This document shows, piece by piece, positions 1 through 10,523 of a DNA stretch of 64,000 nucleotides. The stretch covers positions 248,001-312,000 of the forward strand of contig NZ_SJON01000003.1 in the NCBI RefSeq assembly GCF_004331385.1, written 5' to 3'. The DNA is from Enterobacter quasihormaechei (GTDB taxonomy: Bacteria; Pseudomonadota; Gammaproteobacteria; Enterobacterales; Enterobacteriaceae). The position numbers were made by a program, and so were the translations under genes. The notes under the pieces were generated by a model that was not told where the DNA came from, did not search any database, and saw nothing but the letters and a program-made list of their open reading frames with translations. The stretch's first letter is position 1. Each line of letters begins with the position of its first letter.

Positions 1-62
1 TCTCCGACCTGATTGTGTATCTGGGTAGTATCGATTTTGTTATGTCAGATGTGGACCGCTAA
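1..62 (+). CDS. nuoC: NuoC/D, 3' end only (NADH-quinone oxidoreductase fused subunit C/D)
   Basis: Only the last 19 codons are present, in the frame starting at base 3, ending in SDVDR and a TAA at 60-62. The ending matches the C-terminus of the enterobacterial fused NuoCD subunit, which lies on the hydrophilic arm of complex I and helps form the quinone-binding cavity. The nuoE start follows two bases after the stop, as in the usual nuo operon. Identification rests on this short tail plus context; the rest of the gene lies outside the window. Confidence 0.9.
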   Translation, partial: SDLIVYLGSIDFVMSDVDR

Positions 63-64
63 TT

Positions 65-565
65 ATGCACGAGAATCAACAACCACAAACCGAGGCTTTT
101 GAGCTGAGTGAAGCAGAGCGTGCCGCCATTGAGCATGAGATGCACCACTACGAAGACCCGCGTGCGGCGTCCATTGAAGCGCTGAAAATCGTACAGAAAC
201 AGCGTGGTTGGGTGCCGGATGGGGCGATCTACGAGATCGCAAAAGTGCTGGGCATTCCGGCAAGTGACGTAGAGGGCGTAGCCACGTTCTACAGCCAGAT
301 CTTCCGTCAGCCGGTAGGCCGCCATGTGATCCGCTACTGTGACAGCGTCGTCTGCCACATTACCGGCTATCAGGGCATTCAGGCTGCGATTGAGAAAAAG
401 CTCAATATCAAGCCGGGCCAGACCACGTTCGATGGACGCTTTACTCTGCTGCCAACCTGCTGCCTGGGTAACTGCGACAAGGGGCCGACCATGATGATTG
501 ATGAGGACACTCACAGCCATCTGACGCCGGAAGCGATTCCTGACCTGCTGGAGCAGTACAAATGA
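65..565 (+). CDS. nuoE: NADH-quinone oxidoreductase subunit E
   Basis: The 166-residue protein is the 24-kDa subunit of complex I and carries the [2Fe-2S] cluster N1a in the cytoplasmic NADH dehydrogenase module. The thioredoxin-like fold has the four expected ligands at Cys92, Cys97, Cys133 and Cys137 (motifs YCDSVVC and CCLGNC). Length equals the E. coli protein. It starts two bases after nuoCD, and its TGA overlaps the nuoF start in an ATGA arrangement, which points to translational coupling. Together with NuoF and NuoG it makes the electron input module. Confidence 0.98.
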   Translation: MHENQQPQTEAFELSEAERAAIEHEMHHYEDPRAASIEALKIVQKQRGWVPDGAIYEIAKVLGIPASDVEGVATFYSQIFRQPVGRHVIRYCDSVVCHITGYQGIQAAIEKKLNIKPGQTTFDGRFTLLPTCCLGNCDKGPTMMIDEDTHSHLTPEAIPDLLEQYK

Positions 566-1899
566 AAACTGTAATTCGTACTGCTGAGACGCATCCGCTG
601 ACCTGGCGTCTGCGCGATGACAAACAGCCGGTATGGCTCGATGAATATCAGAGCAAAAACGGCTACGCCGGCGCGCGTAAGGCCCTTGGCGGCATGGCGC
701 CGGATGAGATCGTAAACGCAGTAAAAGACGCTGGCCTGAAAGGGCGCGGCGGTGCGGGCTTCTCCACCGGTCTGAAGTGGAGCCTGATGCCAAAAGATGA
801 ATCCATGAACATCCGTTACCTGCTGTGTAACGCCGATGAAATGGAGCCGGGCACCTATAAAGACCGTCTGCTGATGGAGCAGCTGCCGCACCTGCTGGTG
901 GAAGGCATGCTGATCTCCGCGTTCGCGCTGAAAGCGTACCGTGGCTACATCTTCCTGCGCGGTGAGTATATCGAAGCGGCTGAAAACCTGCGTCGCGCCA
1001 TTGCCGAAGCCACCGAAGCCGGCCTTCTGGGTAAAAACATCCTGGGCACCGGGTTTGACTTCGAGCTGTTCGTGCACACCGGTGCCGGGCGTTATATCTG
1101 CGGGGAAGAAACCGCGCTGATTAACTCCCTGGAAGGTCGCCGTGCGAACCCGCGTTCCAAGCCACCGTTCCCGGCAAGCTCCGGCGTATGGGGTAAACCG
1201 ACCTGCGTCAACAACGTCGAAACCCTGTGTAACGTCCCGGCTATCCTCGCGAACGGCGTGGAGTGGTATCAGGGCATCTCCTCAAGCAAAGATGCGGGTA
1301 CCAAGCTGATGGGCTTCTCCGGGCGCGTGAAGAACCCTGGCGTCTGGGAACTGCCGTTTGGCACCACCGCACGCGAAATTCTTGAAGACTACGCAGGCGG
1401 CATGCGCGATGGCCTGAAATTCAAAGCCTGGCAGCCGGGCGGGGCGGGGACGGACTTCCTGACCGAAGCCCACCTTGATCTGCCAATGGAGTTCGAAAGC
1501 ATTGGTAAAGCGGGCAGCCGTCTGGGTACGGCGCTGGCGATGGCCGTCGACCACGAGATCGGCATGGTCTCGCTGGTGCGTAACCTGGAAGAGTTCTTCG
1601 CCCGTGAGTCCTGCGGCTGGTGTACACCGTGCCGTGACGGTCTGCCGTGGAGCGTGAAGATCCTGCGTGCTATCGAGCGTGGCGAAGGTCAGCCGGGTGA
1701 TATCGAGACACTTGAGCAACTGTGTCGATTCCTGGGGCCAGGTAAAACCTTCTGCGCCCACGCACCGGGTGCCGTCGAGCCACTGCAAAGCGCGATTAAA
1801 TATTTCCGCGACGAATTCGAAGCAGGCATCAAGCAGCCGTTCAGCAATACCCATTCGATTAATGGTATTCAGCCGAACCTGCTGAAAGCGCGCTGGTAA
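562..1899 (+). CDS. nuoF: NADH-quinone oxidoreductase subunit F (NADH/FMN-binding)
   Basis: The 445-residue protein is the 51-kDa subunit that binds NADH and FMN and carries the [4Fe-4S] cluster N3. A glycine-rich nucleotide-binding stretch ([10 protein letters not shown]) lies near residues 61-70. The N3 ligands are Cys351, Cys354 and Cys357 (SCGWCTPC) with Cys398 (TFCAHAPG). It passes electrons from NADH to the NuoG cluster chain. The start overlaps the nuoE stop by four bases, and 49 non-coding bases separate it from nuoG. Confidence 0.98.
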   Translation: MKTVIRTAETHPLTWRLRDDKQPVWLDEYQSKNGYAGARKALGGMAPDEIVNAVKDAGLKGRGGAGFSTGLKWSLMPKDESMNIRYLLCNADEMEPGTYKDRLLMEQLPHLLVEGMLISAFALKAYRGYIFLRGEYIEAAENLRRAIAEATEAGLLGKNILGTGFDFELFVHTGAGRYICGEETALINSLEGRRANPRSKPPFPASSGVWGKPTCVNNVETLCNVPAILANGVEWYQGISSSKDAGTKLMGFSGRVKNPGVWELPFGTTAREILEDYAGGMRDGLKFKAWQPGGAGTDFLTEAHLDLPMEFESIGKAGSRLGTALAMAVDHEIGMVSLVRNLEEFFARESCGWCTPCRDGLPWSVKILRAIERGEGQPGDIETLEQLCRFLGPGKTFCAHAPGAVEPLQSAIKYFRDEFEAGIKQPFSNTHSINGIQPNLLKARW

Positions 1900-1948
1900 C
1901 GACAAGAATTTTGATTAACGCTCGGTTTCGACTGAGCCAACTGGAAGC

Positions 1949-4678
1949 ATGCTAATGGCTACGATTCATGTAGACGGCAAAGAATACGAAGTCAACGGGG
2001 CGGACAACCTGCTGGAAGCTTGTCTGTCGCTTGGCCTCGATATTCCGTACTTTTGCTGGCATCCGGCGCTGGGCAGCGTCGGTGCTTGCCGCCAGTGTGC
2101 GGTGAAGCAATATCAAAACGCGGAAGACACGCGTGGTCGCCTGGTGATGTCCTGTATGACGCCAGCCGCCGAAGGCACCTTTATTTCGATTGATGACGAA
2201 GAAGCCAAACAGTTCCGTGAAAGCGTGGTGGAGTGGCTGATGACCAACCACCCGCACGACTGTCCGGTTTGTGAAGAGGGCGGTAACTGCCACCTTCAGG
2301 ATATGACCGTCATGACCGGTCACAGCTTCCGTCGCTATCGCTTTACCAAGCGTACCCACCGTAACCAGGATCTGGGGCCGTTCATCTCGCACGAAATGAA
2401 CCGCTGCATCGCCTGCTACCGCTGCGTGCGTTACTACAAAGACTACGCAGACGGTCAGGATCTGGGCGTGTATGGCGCGCACGACAACGTCTACTTCGGT
2501 CGTCCGGAAGACGGTACGCTTGAGAGCGAATTCTCCGGTAACCTGGTAGAAATCTGTCCGACCGGCGTATTCACGGATAAAACCCACTCCGAGCGCTACA
2601 ACCGTAAATGGGACATGCAGTTTGCGCCAAGCATCTGCCAGCAGTGTTCCCTCGGCTGTAACACCAGCCCGGGCGAGCGTTACGGCGAACTGCGTCGTAT
2701 CGAAAACCGTTACAACGGTACCGTTAACCACTACTTCCTCTGCGACCGCGGTCGTTTCGGCTATGGCTACGTGAACCTGAAAGACCGTCCGCGTCAGCCG
2801 GTTCAGCGTCGTGGCGACGACGTCATCACCCTCAACGCCGAGCAGGCGATGCAGGGCGCGGCAGATATTCTGCGCCAGTCGAAGAAAGTGATCGGCATCG
2901 GCTCCCCGCGCGCCAGCATCGAAAGCAACTTTGCGCTGCGCGAGCTGGTGGGTGCGGAAAACTTCTATACCGGTATCGCTCAGGGCGAGCAGGAACGTCT
3001 TCAGCTGGTGCTGAAGGTGCTGCGTGAAGGCGGCGTTCATACGCCTGCGCTGCGCGAAATCGAATCCTATGATGCGGTTCTGGTGCTGGGTGAAGACCTG
3101 ACGCAGACCGGCGCCCGCGCGGCTCTGGCGGTTCGTCAGGCGGTGAAGGGTAAAGCACGTGAAATGGCAGCGGCGCAGAAAGTGGCTGACTGGCAGATTG
3201 CGGCGATCCTCAACATCGGCCAGCGCGCGAAACATCCTCTGTTTGTGACTAACGTCGACAACACCCGTCTGGACGATATCGCCGCGTGGACCTACTGCGC
3301 GCCGGTTGAAGACCAGGCGCGTCTGGGCTTTGCCATTGCCCACGCGCTGGACAGCAACTCTCCAGCCGTTGAACTGGATCGCGACCTGCAAAACAAGGTC
3401 GACGTGATTGTTCAGGCCCTCGCAGGTGCGAAAAAACCGCTGATCATCTCCGGTACCAACGCCGGAAGCGCTGAAATCATTCAGGCCGCCGCGAACGTTG
3501 CTAAAGCCCTGAAAGGCCGCGGCGCTGACGTCGGTGTGACCATGATTGCCCGTGCGGTAAACAGCATCGGTCTGGGCATGATTGGCGGCGGCTCGCTGGA
3601 AGAAGCGTTAAGCGAACTGGAATCCGGTGCCGCTGACGCCGTTGTGGTGCTGGAAAATGACCTGCATCGCCACGCGTCTGCCGCACGCGTTGACGCAGCG
3701 CTCTCCAAAGCGCCGCTGGTGATGGTCATTGACCATCAGCGCACCGCGATCATGGACAAAGCGCACCTGGTACTCTCTGCGGCAAGCTTTGCAGAAAGTG
3801 ACGGTACGGTTATCAATAACGAAGGCCGCGCACAGCGTTTCTTCCAGGTTTATGACCCGGCGTACTACGACAGCAACACCGTGATGCTGGAAAGCTGGCG
3901 CTGGCTGCACTCCCTGCACAGCACCGTGCAGAGCCGTGAAGTGGACTGGACGCAGCTCGACCACGTTATCGACGCGGTTGTTGAGAAATTGCCTCAGCTG
4001 GCGGGTATTAAAGACGCCGCGCCTGACGCAAGCTTCCGCATTCGCGGTCAGAAACTGGCGCGTGAACCGCACCGCTACAGCGGTCGTACCGCGATGCGCG
4101 CCAACATCAGCGTGCACGAACCGCGCCAGCCGCAGGATAAAGACACCATGTTTGCCTTCTCGATGGAAGGGAACAACCAGCCGTCTGCGCCGCGTTCGCA
4201 AATCCCGTTTGCATGGGCACCGGGCTGGAACTCCCCGCAGGCATGGAACAAGTTCCAGGCTGAAGTGGGCGGTCACCTGCGCCACGGCGATCCGGGCGTG
4301 CGACTGATTGAAGCCTCCGAAACCGGTCTGGACTTCTTCACTACCGTTCCGGCGAGCTTCCAGGCTCAGGAAGGTCAGTGGCGTATTGCGCCGTACTACC
4401 ACCTGTTCGGTAGCGACGAAATGTCCCAGCGTTCTCCGGTATTCCAGCAGCGTATGCCGCAGCCGTACATCAAGCTCAACCCGGCGGATGCCGCGAAGCT
4501 TGGCGTGAACGCGGGTGCGAACATTGCCTTTAGCTACGACGGCCAGACCATCAGCCTGCCGCTGATTATTTCTGAACGTCTGTCAGCAGGGCAGGTGGGT
4601 CTGCCGATGGGGATGCCTGGCATCGCGCCGGTTCTGGCGGGTGCGCATCTTGATAACCTTCAGGAGGCAAAAGCATGA
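1949..4678 (+). CDS. nuoG: NADH-quinone oxidoreductase subunit G
   Basis: The 909-residue protein is the 75-kDa subunit of the peripheral arm. Its N-terminal ferredoxin-like region holds [2Fe-2S] ligands (near residues 36-52), the [10 protein letters not shown] segment and a CIACYRC cluster site. A further CQQCSLGC motif corresponds to the extra N7 cluster found in E. coli-type NuoG. The long C-terminal part is a molybdopterin-oxidoreductase-like fold that has lost its cofactor role in this family. The start at 1949 (MLMAT) matches the E. coli annotation; the ATG at 1955 is an alternative two codons in. Its stop overlaps nuoH (ATGA). Confidence 0.97.
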   Translation: MLMATIHVDGKEYEVNGADNLLEACLSLGLDIPYFCWHPALGSVGACRQCAVKQYQNAEDTRGRLVMSCMTPAAEGTFISIDDEEAKQFRESVVEWLMTNHPHDCPVCEEGGNCHLQDMTVMTGHSFRRYRFTKRTHRNQDLGPFISHEMNRCIACYRCVRYYKDYADGQDLGVYGAHDNVYFGRPEDGTLESEFSGNLVEICPTGVFTDKTHSERYNRKWDMQFAPSICQQCSLGCNTSPGERYGELRRIENRYNGTVNHYFLCDRGRFGYGYVNLKDRPRQPVQRRGDDVITLNAEQAMQGAADILRQSKKVIGIGSPRASIESNFALRELVGAENFYTGIAQGEQERLQLVLKVLREGGVHTPALREIESYDAVLVLGEDLTQTGARAALAVRQAVKGKAREMAAAQKVADWQIAAILNIGQRAKHPLFVTNVDNTRLDDIAAWTYCAPVEDQARLGFAIAHALDSNSPAVELDRDLQNKVDVIVQALAGAKKPLIISGTNAGSAEIIQAAANVAKALKGRGADVGVTMIARAVNSIGLGMIGGGSLEEALSELESGAADAVVVLENDLHRHASAARVDAALSKAPLVMVIDHQRTAIMDKAHLVLSAASFAESDGTVINNEGRAQRFFQVYDPAYYDSNTVMLESWRWLHSLHSTVQSREVDWTQLDHVIDAVVEKLPQLAGIKDAAPDASFRIRGQKLAREPHRYSGRTAMRANISVHEPRQPQDKDTMFAFSMEGNNQPSAPRSQIPFAWAPGWNSPQAWNKFQAEVGGHLRHGDPGVRLIEASETGLDFFTTVPASFQAQEGQWRIAPYYHLFGSDEMSQRSPVFQQRMPQPYIKLNPADAAKLGVNAGANIAFSYDGQTISLPLIISERLSAGQVGLPMGMPGIAPVLAGAHLDNLQEAKA

Positions 4679-5652
4679 GTTGGTTAACGCCGGATCTTAT
4701 CGATATCCTGCTGAGCATTCTGAAAGCGGTTGTGATTCTGCTGGTGGTCGTCACCTGCGGCGCGTTCATGAGCTTTGGTGAACGTCGTCTTCTCGGTCTG
4801 TTCCAGAACCGTTACGGACCGAACCGCGTGGGCTGGGGTGGTTCACTCCAGTTGGTGGCGGACATGATCAAGATGTTCTTCAAAGAGGACTGGGTTCCGC
4901 GCTTCTCGGACCGCGTGATCTTTACGCTGGCACCGATGATCGCCTTCACCTCGCTGCTGCTGGCGTTTGCTATTGTTCCCGTCAGCCCGACCTGGGTTGT
5001 CGCTGACCTGAACATCGGCATTCTGTTCTTCCTGATGATGGCAGGCCTCGCGGTTTACGCGGTGCTGTTTGCAGGCTGGTCCAGTAACAACAAATACTCG
5101 CTGCTGGGCGCGATGCGTGCTTCCGCGCAGACGCTGAGCTACGAAGTGTTCCTGGGGCTCTCCCTGATGGGCGTGGTGGCGCAGGCCGGTTCATTCAACA
5201 TGACCGACATCGTCAACAACCAGGCCGACATCTGGAACGTTATCCCGCAGTTCTTTGGTTTTGTGACCTTTGCTATCGCGGGCGTGGCGGTGTGTCACCG
5301 TCACCCGTTTGACCAGCCAGAAGCCGAACAGGAACTGGCCGACGGTTACCACATCGAATATTCCGGCATGAAGTTCGGTCTGTTCTTCGTGGGCGAGTAC
5401 ATCGGTATCGTCACCATTTCCGCGTTGATGGTAACGCTGTTCTTTGGTGGCTGGCATGGCCCGTTCTTACCGCCGTTCATCTGGTTCGCGCTGAAAACCG
5501 CGTTCTTCATGATGATGTTCATTTTGATTCGTGCGTCCTTACCGCGTCCGCGTTATGACCAGGTAATGTCCTTCGGCTGGAAAGTGTGCCTGCCGCTGAC
5601 GCTCGTCAACTTGTTGGTAACGGCGGCTGTCATTCTCTGGCAGCAGCCATAA
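4675..5652 (+). CDS. nuoH: NADH-quinone oxidoreductase subunit H
   Basis: The 325-residue polytopic membrane protein (about eight hydrophobic segments) is the ND1 homologue. It sits where the peripheral and membrane arms meet and forms much of the quinone chamber. The conserved stretches [12 protein letters not shown] and RYGPNR near the N-terminus and an acidic cytoplasmic loop ([12 protein letters not shown]) are typical. It overlaps the end of nuoG by four bases and is followed by nuoI after 14 bases. Confidence 0.98.
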   Translation: MSWLTPDLIDILLSILKAVVILLVVVTCGAFMSFGERRLLGLFQNRYGPNRVGWGGSLQLVADMIKMFFKEDWVPRFSDRVIFTLAPMIAFTSLLLAFAIVPVSPTWVVADLNIGILFFLMMAGLAVYAVLFAGWSSNNKYSLLGAMRASAQTLSYEVFLGLSLMGVVAQAGSFNMTDIVNNQADIWNVIPQFFGFVTFAIAGVAVCHRHPFDQPEAEQELADGYHIEYSGMKFGLFFVGEYIGIVTISALMVTLFFGGWHGPFLPPFIWFALKTAFFMMMFILIRASLPRPRYDQVMSFGWKVCLPLTLVNLLVTAAVILWQQP

Positions 5653-5666
5653 GGGGCTTTGAGATC

Positions 5667-6209
5667 ATGACCTTAAAAGAATTATTGGTAGGTTTCGGCA
5701 CCCAGGTACGCAGTATCTGGATGATCGGCCTGCACGCGTTTGCTAAACGCGAAACCCGGATGTACCCGGAAGAGCCGGTATATCTGCCGCCGCGCTACCG
5801 TGGCCGTATCGTGCTGACGCGCGACCCGGACGGTGCCGAGCGCTGCGTTGCCTGTAACCTGTGTGCGGTAGCGTGCCCGGTGGGCTGTATCTCTCTGCAA
5901 AAAGCGGAGACGGTAGATGGCCGCTGGTATCCGGAGTTCTTCCGCATCAACTTCTCACGCTGCATTTTCTGCGGTCTGTGTGAAGAAGCGTGCCCAACCA
6001 CGGCGATTCAGCTGACCCCGGACTTCGAGCTGGGTGAGTACAAGCGTCAGGATCTGGTGTACGAGAAAGAGGATCTGCTGATTTCCGGTCCGGGCAAATA
6101 CCCGGAATATAACTTCTACCGGATGGCGGGTATGGCAATCGACGGCAAAGATAAAGGCGAAGCAGAGAACGAAGCTAAGCCTATCGACGTCAAGAGCCTG
6201 TTACCGTAA
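5667..6209 (+). CDS. nuoI: NADH-quinone oxidoreductase subunit I (two 4Fe-4S)
   Basis: This 180-residue ferredoxin-type subunit carries clusters N6a and N6b that pass electrons toward cluster N2. Two CxxCxxCxxxC motifs are visible: Cys60/63/66/70 and Cys99/102/105/109, each followed by a proline as usual for 8Fe ferredoxins. I chose the ATG at 5667 (MTLKELLVG) because it gives the E. coli length. The same frame is open upstream to 5586 inside nuoH, but nothing supports translation from there. Confidence 0.97.
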   Translation: MTLKELLVGFGTQVRSIWMIGLHAFAKRETRMYPEEPVYLPPRYRGRIVLTRDPDGAERCVACNLCAVACPVGCISLQKAETVDGRWYPEFFRINFSRCIFCGLCEEACPTTAIQLTPDFELGEYKRQDLVYEKEDLLISGPGKYPEYNFYRMAGMAIDGKDKGEAENEAKPIDVKSLLP

Positions 6210-6219
6210 GGAGAGGGCA

Positions 6220-6774
6220 ATGGAATTCGCTTTTTATATCTGTGGCCTTATCGCCATCCTGGCTACGCTGCGAGTGATCACGCACACCAATCCGGTGCAT
6301 GCGCTGCTGTACTTGATCATTTCGCTGCTGGCCATTTCCGGGGTGTTCTTTGCGCTGGGCGCGCACTTCGCCGGTGCGCTGGAAATCATCGTCTACGCCG
6401 GGGCCATCATGGTGCTGTTCGTGTTCGTGGTGATGATGCTGAACCTGGGCGGCTCTGAAATTGAGCAGGAACGTCAGTGGTTGAAACCGCAGGTGTGGAT
6501 CGGCCCGGCAATTTTGTCGGCCATTATGCTGGCGGTCATTGTTTACGCCATTCTGGGCGTCAACGACCAGGGGATCGACGGGACGCCAATCAGCGCGAAA
6601 GCCGTGGGTATCACCCTGTTTGGTCCGTACGTTCTGGCGGTTGAGCTGGCCTCAATGCTGCTGCTGGCGGGTCTGGTTGTGGCCTTCCACGTTGGCCGCG
6701 AAGAGCGTGCTGGCGAGGTGCTGAGCAACCGCACTGACGACCGCGCGAAAAGAAAAACGGAGGAACGCGCATGA
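6220..6774 (+). CDS. nuoJ: NADH-quinone oxidoreductase subunit J
   Basis: This 184-residue membrane subunit (ND6 homologue) has about five hydrophobic helices and the conserved [20 protein letters not shown] region around residues 50-70, whose central helix takes part in coupling quinone reduction to proton pumping. The C-terminus is charged and hydrophilic. A Shine-Dalgarno-like AAGGAGAG precedes the start by a few bases. Its stop overlaps nuoK (ATGA). Confidence 0.98.
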   Translation: MEFAFYICGLIAILATLRVITHTNPVHALLYLIISLLAISGVFFALGAHFAGALEIIVYAGAIMVLFVFVVMMLNLGGSEIEQERQWLKPQVWIGPAILSAIMLAVIVYAILGVNDQGIDGTPISAKAVGITLFGPYVLAVELASMLLLAGLVVAFHVGREERAGEVLSNRTDDRAKRKTEERA

Positions 6775-7073
6775 TCCCCTTAACACATGGACTGATCCTC
6801 GCTGCGATTTTATTCGTTCTGGGCTTAACCGGTCTGGTTATCCGCCGCAATCTGCTGTTTATGCTGATCGGTCTGGAAATCATGATCAACGCTTCCGCGC
6901 TGGCCTTCGTGGTCGCCGGCAGCTACTGGGGCCAGACCGATGGTCAGGTGATGTACATTCTCGCCATCAGCCTCGCGGCTGCTGAAGCGAGTATTGGCCT
7001 GGCGCTGTTGCTACAGCTCCATCGTCGCCGCCAGAACCTGAACATCGATTCAGTAAGTGAGTTGCGTGGATGA
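6771..7073 (+). CDS. nuoK: NADH-quinone oxidoreductase subunit K
   Basis: This 100-residue subunit has three transmembrane helices and is the ND4L homologue. Two buried glutamates in helices 2 and 3 (in GLEIMINA and [11 protein letters not shown]) are the residues known in this family to lie on the proton path. Both ends overlap neighbours by four bases (nuoJ and nuoL), suggesting tight coupling of translation. Confidence 0.98.
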   Translation: MIPLTHGLILAAILFVLGLTGLVIRRNLLFMLIGLEIMINASALAFVVAGSYWGQTDGQVMYILAISLAAAEASIGLALLLQLHRRRQNLNIDSVSELRG

Positions 7074-8911
7074 ACATGCTTGCCTTAACCATTATTTTTC
7101 CGCTGATTGGCTTCGTGCTGCTGGCATTTTCTCGCGGCCGCTGGTCTGAGAATCTGTCCGCGACCGTGGGCATTGGCGCTATCGGCCTGTCGGCGCTGGT
7201 CACAGCGTATGCGGGTATCGACTTCTTTAACAACGGGCGTCAGGCCTACAGCGTACCGCTGTGGAACTGGATGTCGGTCGGTAACTTCAACATCGGTTTT
7301 AACCTGGTGCTGGATGGTCTGTCTCTGACCATGCTCTCCGTGGTCACCGGCGTGGGCTTCCTGATCCACATGTTCGCCTCCTGGTATATGCGCGGTGAAG
7401 AGGGATATTCCCGCTTCTTCGCCTACACCAACCTGTTTATCGCCAGCATGGTCGTTCTGGTGCTGGCCGATAACCTGCTGCTGATGTATCTGGGCTGGGA
7501 AGGCGTGGGCCTGTGCTCTTACCTGCTGATCGGTTTCTACTACACCGATCCGAAGAATGGCGCAGCGGCCATGAAAGCGTTCGTCGTGACCCGCGTGGGT
7601 GACGTGTTCCTCGCTTTCGCGCTGTTCATTCTCTACAACGAACTGGGCACGCTGAACTTCCGCGAAATGGTGGAACTGGCGCCGGCGCACTTCGAAGCAG
7701 GCAACAACATGCTGTGGTGGGCAACGCTGATGCTGCTGGGTGGCGCCGTGGGTAAATCCGCGCAGCTGCCGTTGCAGACATGGCTGGCCGACGCGATGGC
7801 GGGTCCAACCCCTGTCTCCGCGCTGATCCACGCCGCGACCATGGTTACCGCCGGTGTCTACCTGATTGCGCGTACCCATGGCCTGTTCCTGATGACCCCG
7901 GAAATTCTGCATCTGGTGGGTATCGTCGGTGCGGTTACGCTGGTGCTGGCTGGCTTTGCCGCGCTGGTGCAGACTGACATCAAGCGCGTTCTCGCGTACT
8001 CCACCATGAGCCAGATTGGTTACATGTTCCTGGCGCTGGGCGTTCAGGCGTGGGACGCAGCCATTTTCCACCTGATGACGCACGCGTTCTTTAAAGCGCT
8101 GCTGTTCCTCTCATCCGGTTCGGTGATCCTGGCCTGCCACCACGAGCAGAACATCTTCAAAATGGGCGGACTGCGTAAGTCCATCCCGCTGGTCTATGTC
8201 TGCTTCCTGGTGGGCGGTGCGGCGCTGGCGGCACTGCCGCTGATTACCGCGGGCTTCTTCAGTAAGGACGAAATCCTTGCGGGCGCCATGGCGAATGGTC
8301 ATATCAATCTGATGGTTGCGGGTCTGGTCGGTGCGTTCATGACCTCCCTGTACACCTTCCGTATGATTTTCATCGTATTCCACGGTAAAGAACAAATTCA
8401 CGCTCACGCAGGGAAGGGGATTACCCATCACCTGCCGCTGATTGTGCTGCTGGTCCTCTCCACCTTCGTTGGCGCGATGATTGTGCCACCGTTGCAGGGC
8501 GTACTGCCGGCGACAACCGAGCTTGAGCACGGTCGCGTTCTGACGCTTGAAATCACCTCCGGCGTGGTCGCAATTGCGGGCATCCTGATTGCCGCCTGGC
8601 TGTGGCTGGGTAAACGCACGCTGGTGACCGCCGTTGCCAACAGCGCGCCGGGCCGTCTGCTGGGCACCTGGTGGTACAACGCGTGGGGCTTCGACTGGCT
8701 GTACGACATGATCTTCGTGAAGCCGTTCCTGGGCATTGCGTGGCTGCTGAAGCGCGATCCACTGAACAGCCTGATGAATATCCCGGCGATCCTCTCTCGC
8801 TTTGCAGGTAAAGGCCTGCTGTTCAGCGAGAACGGTTATCTGCGCTGGTATGTGGCGTCCATGAGCATCGGTGCGGTTGTTGTACTGGCGCTGCTGATGG
8901 TGTTGCGTTGA
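7070..8911 (+). CDS. nuoL: NADH-quinone oxidoreductase subunit L
   Basis: This 613-residue antiporter-like subunit (ND5 homologue) lies at the distal tip of the membrane arm. The conserved core includes [21 protein letters not shown] (about residues 134-154), the [31 protein letters not shown] region and the C-terminal extension that forms the lateral helix along NuoM and NuoN. Family-typical pumping residues (a glutamate near 144 and a lysine near 229) are present. It is separated from nuoM by 76 bases holding a stem-loop. Confidence 0.98.
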   Translation: MNMLALTIIFPLIGFVLLAFSRGRWSENLSATVGIGAIGLSALVTAYAGIDFFNNGRQAYSVPLWNWMSVGNFNIGFNLVLDGLSLTMLSVVTGVGFLIHMFASWYMRGEEGYSRFFAYTNLFIASMVVLVLADNLLLMYLGWEGVGLCSYLLIGFYYTDPKNGAAAMKAFVVTRVGDVFLAFALFILYNELGTLNFREMVELAPAHFEAGNNMLWWATLMLLGGAVGKSAQLPLQTWLADAMAGPTPVSALIHAATMVTAGVYLIARTHGLFLMTPEILHLVGIVGAVTLVLAGFAALVQTDIKRVLAYSTMSQIGYMFLALGVQAWDAAIFHLMTHAFFKALLFLSSGSVILACHHEQNIFKMGGLRKSIPLVYVCFLVGGAALAALPLITAGFFSKDEILAGAMANGHINLMVAGLVGAFMTSLYTFRMIFIVFHGKEQIHAHAGKGITHHLPLIVLLVLSTFVGAMIVPPLQGVLPATTELEHGRVLTLEITSGVVAIAGILIAAWLWLGKRTLVTAVANSAPGRLLGTWWYNAWGFDWLYDMIFVKPFLGIAWLLKRDPLNSLMNIPAILSRFAGKGLLFSENGYLRWYVASMSIGAVVVLALLMVLR

Positions 8912-8947
8912 TCGTTAAGTGAATTTTATTCGAATTCGTTGAAAATC

Positions 8948-8966
8948 AGGCCCCTGTTGGGGGCCT
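8948..8966 (+). other. Stem-loop in the nuoL-nuoM gap
   Basis: A 7-bp perfect stem (AGGCCCC / GGGGCCT) with a 5-base loop lies 36 bases after the nuoL stop and 21 bases before nuoM. There is no run of T after it, so it does not look like an intrinsic terminator. The nuoM ribosome-binding site (AAGGAA at 8971-8976) starts just 3' of it and lies 11 bases from the ATG. A role in mRNA processing or in setting NuoL:NuoM translation is possible but is only inference. Confidence 0.55.
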
Positions 8967-8987
8967 TAAAAAGGAATATAAATCGCC

Positions 8988-10517
8988 ATGTTACTACCCT
9001 GGCTAATATTAATTCCCTTCATCGGCGGCTTCCTGTGCTGGCAGACTGAACGCTTTGGCGTGAAGATGCCGCGCTGGATCGCGCTGATCACCATGGGATT
9101 GACGCTCGCGCTTGGCCTGCAACTGTGGTTGCAGGGTGGCTACTCACTGACTCAGTCTGCGGGCCTTCCACAGTGGCAGTCTGAGTTCATTCTGCCGTGG
9201 ATCCCCCGTTTCGGTATCACGATCCACCTTGCGATTGACGGTTTGTCGCTGCTGATGGTGGTACTGACCGGTCTGCTCGGCGTTCTGGCGGTACTGTGTT
9301 CCTGGCGAGAAATCGAAAAATACCAGGGCTTCTTCCACCTGAACCTGATGTGGATCCTGGGCGGCGTAATCGGCGTGTTCCTGGCCATCGACATGTTCCT
9401 GTTCTTCTTCTTCTGGGAGATGATGCTGGTGCCGATGTACTTCCTGATCGCGCTGTGGGGCCACAAGGCCTCCGACGGTAAAACGCGTATCACGGCGGCC
9501 ACCAAGTTCTTCATCTATACCCAGGCGAGCGGTCTGGTGATGCTGATTGCCATCCTGGCGCTGGTGTTTGTGCATTACAACGCCACCGGCGTCTGGACCT
9601 TCAACTATGAAGATCTGCTGAAGACCCCGATGTCCCACGGCGTGGAATACCTGCTGATGCTGGGCTTCTTCATCGCCTTCGCGGTGAAAATGCCGGTAGT
9701 ACCGCTGCACGGCTGGCTGCCGGACGCGCACTCACAGGCGCCAACGGCGGGTTCCGTTGACCTGGCGGGTATCTTGCTGAAAACCGCGGCCTACGGTCTG
9801 CTGCGCTTCTCCCTGCCGCTGTTCCCGAACGCATCCGCAGAGTTCGCGCCGATTGCCATGTGGCTGGGCGTGATCGGTATTTTCTACGGCGCGTGGATGG
9901 CCTTCACGCAGTACGACATCAAACGTCTGATTGCGTACACCTCCGTTTCCCACATGGGCTTCGTGCTGATTGCCATCTACACCGGCAGCCAGCTGGCGTA
10001 CCAGGGTGCGGTGATCCAGATGATTGCGCACGGCCTGTCCGCAGCCGGTCTCTTTATCCTGTGCGGTCAGCTCTACGAGCGTCTGCACACCCGCGACATG
10101 CGCATGATGGGCGGCCTGTGGGGCAAAATGAAATGGCTTCCTGCGCTCTCCATGTTCTTCGCGGTGGCAACGCTGGGTATGCCGGGTACCGGTAACTTCG
10201 TCGGCGAGTTTATGATCCTGTTCGGCAGCTTCAAGGTGGTTCCGATGATTACCGTCATCTCTACCTTCGGTCTGGTGTTCGCGTCCGTGTACTCACTGGC
10301 GATGCTGCACCGCGCATACTTCGGTAAAGCGAAGAGCGAAATTGCTGCACAAGAACTGCCGGGGATGTCGCTGCGTGAGCTGTTCATCATCCTGCTGCTG
10401 GTCGTACTGCTGGTGCTGCTGGGCTTCTATCCGCAGCCGATTCTGGATACCTCGCACAGCGCGATGGGTAACATCCAGCAGTGGTTTGTTAATTCTGCTT
10501 CTACTACAAGGCCGTAA
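8988..10517 (+). CDS. nuoM: NADH-quinone oxidoreductase subunit M
   Basis: This 509-residue antiporter-like membrane subunit (ND4 homologue) has about 14 hydrophobic segments. Conserved features include FFFWEMMLVPMYFLIALWG around residue 144, with the essential helix-5 glutamate, and the KMPVVPLHGWLPDAHSQAP segment near residue 235 with the channel lysine. Length matches E. coli. It is preceded by the longest gap in the visible operon and followed by nuoN after six bases. Confidence 0.98.
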   Translation: MLLPWLILIPFIGGFLCWQTERFGVKMPRWIALITMGLTLALGLQLWLQGGYSLTQSAGLPQWQSEFILPWIPRFGITIHLAIDGLSLLMVVLTGLLGVLAVLCSWREIEKYQGFFHLNLMWILGGVIGVFLAIDMFLFFFFWEMMLVPMYFLIALWGHKASDGKTRITAATKFFIYTQASGLVMLIAILALVFVHYNATGVWTFNYEDLLKTPMSHGVEYLLMLGFFIAFAVKMPVVPLHGWLPDAHSQAPTAGSVDLAGILLKTAAYGLLRFSLPLFPNASAEFAPIAMWLGVIGIFYGAWMAFTQYDIKRLIAYTSVSHMGFVLIAIYTGSQLAYQGAVIQMIAHGLSAAGLFILCGQLYERLHTRDMRMMGGLWGKMKWLPALSMFFAVATLGMPGTGNFVGEFMILFGSFKVVPMITVISTFGLVFASVYSLAMLHRAYFGKAKSEIAAQELPGMSLRELFIILLLVVLLVLLGFYPQPILDTSHSAMGNIQQWFVNSASTTRP

Positions 10518-10523
10518 TTCGCC

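Noticed and set aside
1952..3391. Long open frame (479 codons) on the minus strand opposite nuoG
   Set aside because: It mirrors the codon pattern of nuoG, has no recognisable domain, no ribosome-binding site and a composition rich in Arg, His, Val and Thr, as expected of an antisense shadow.
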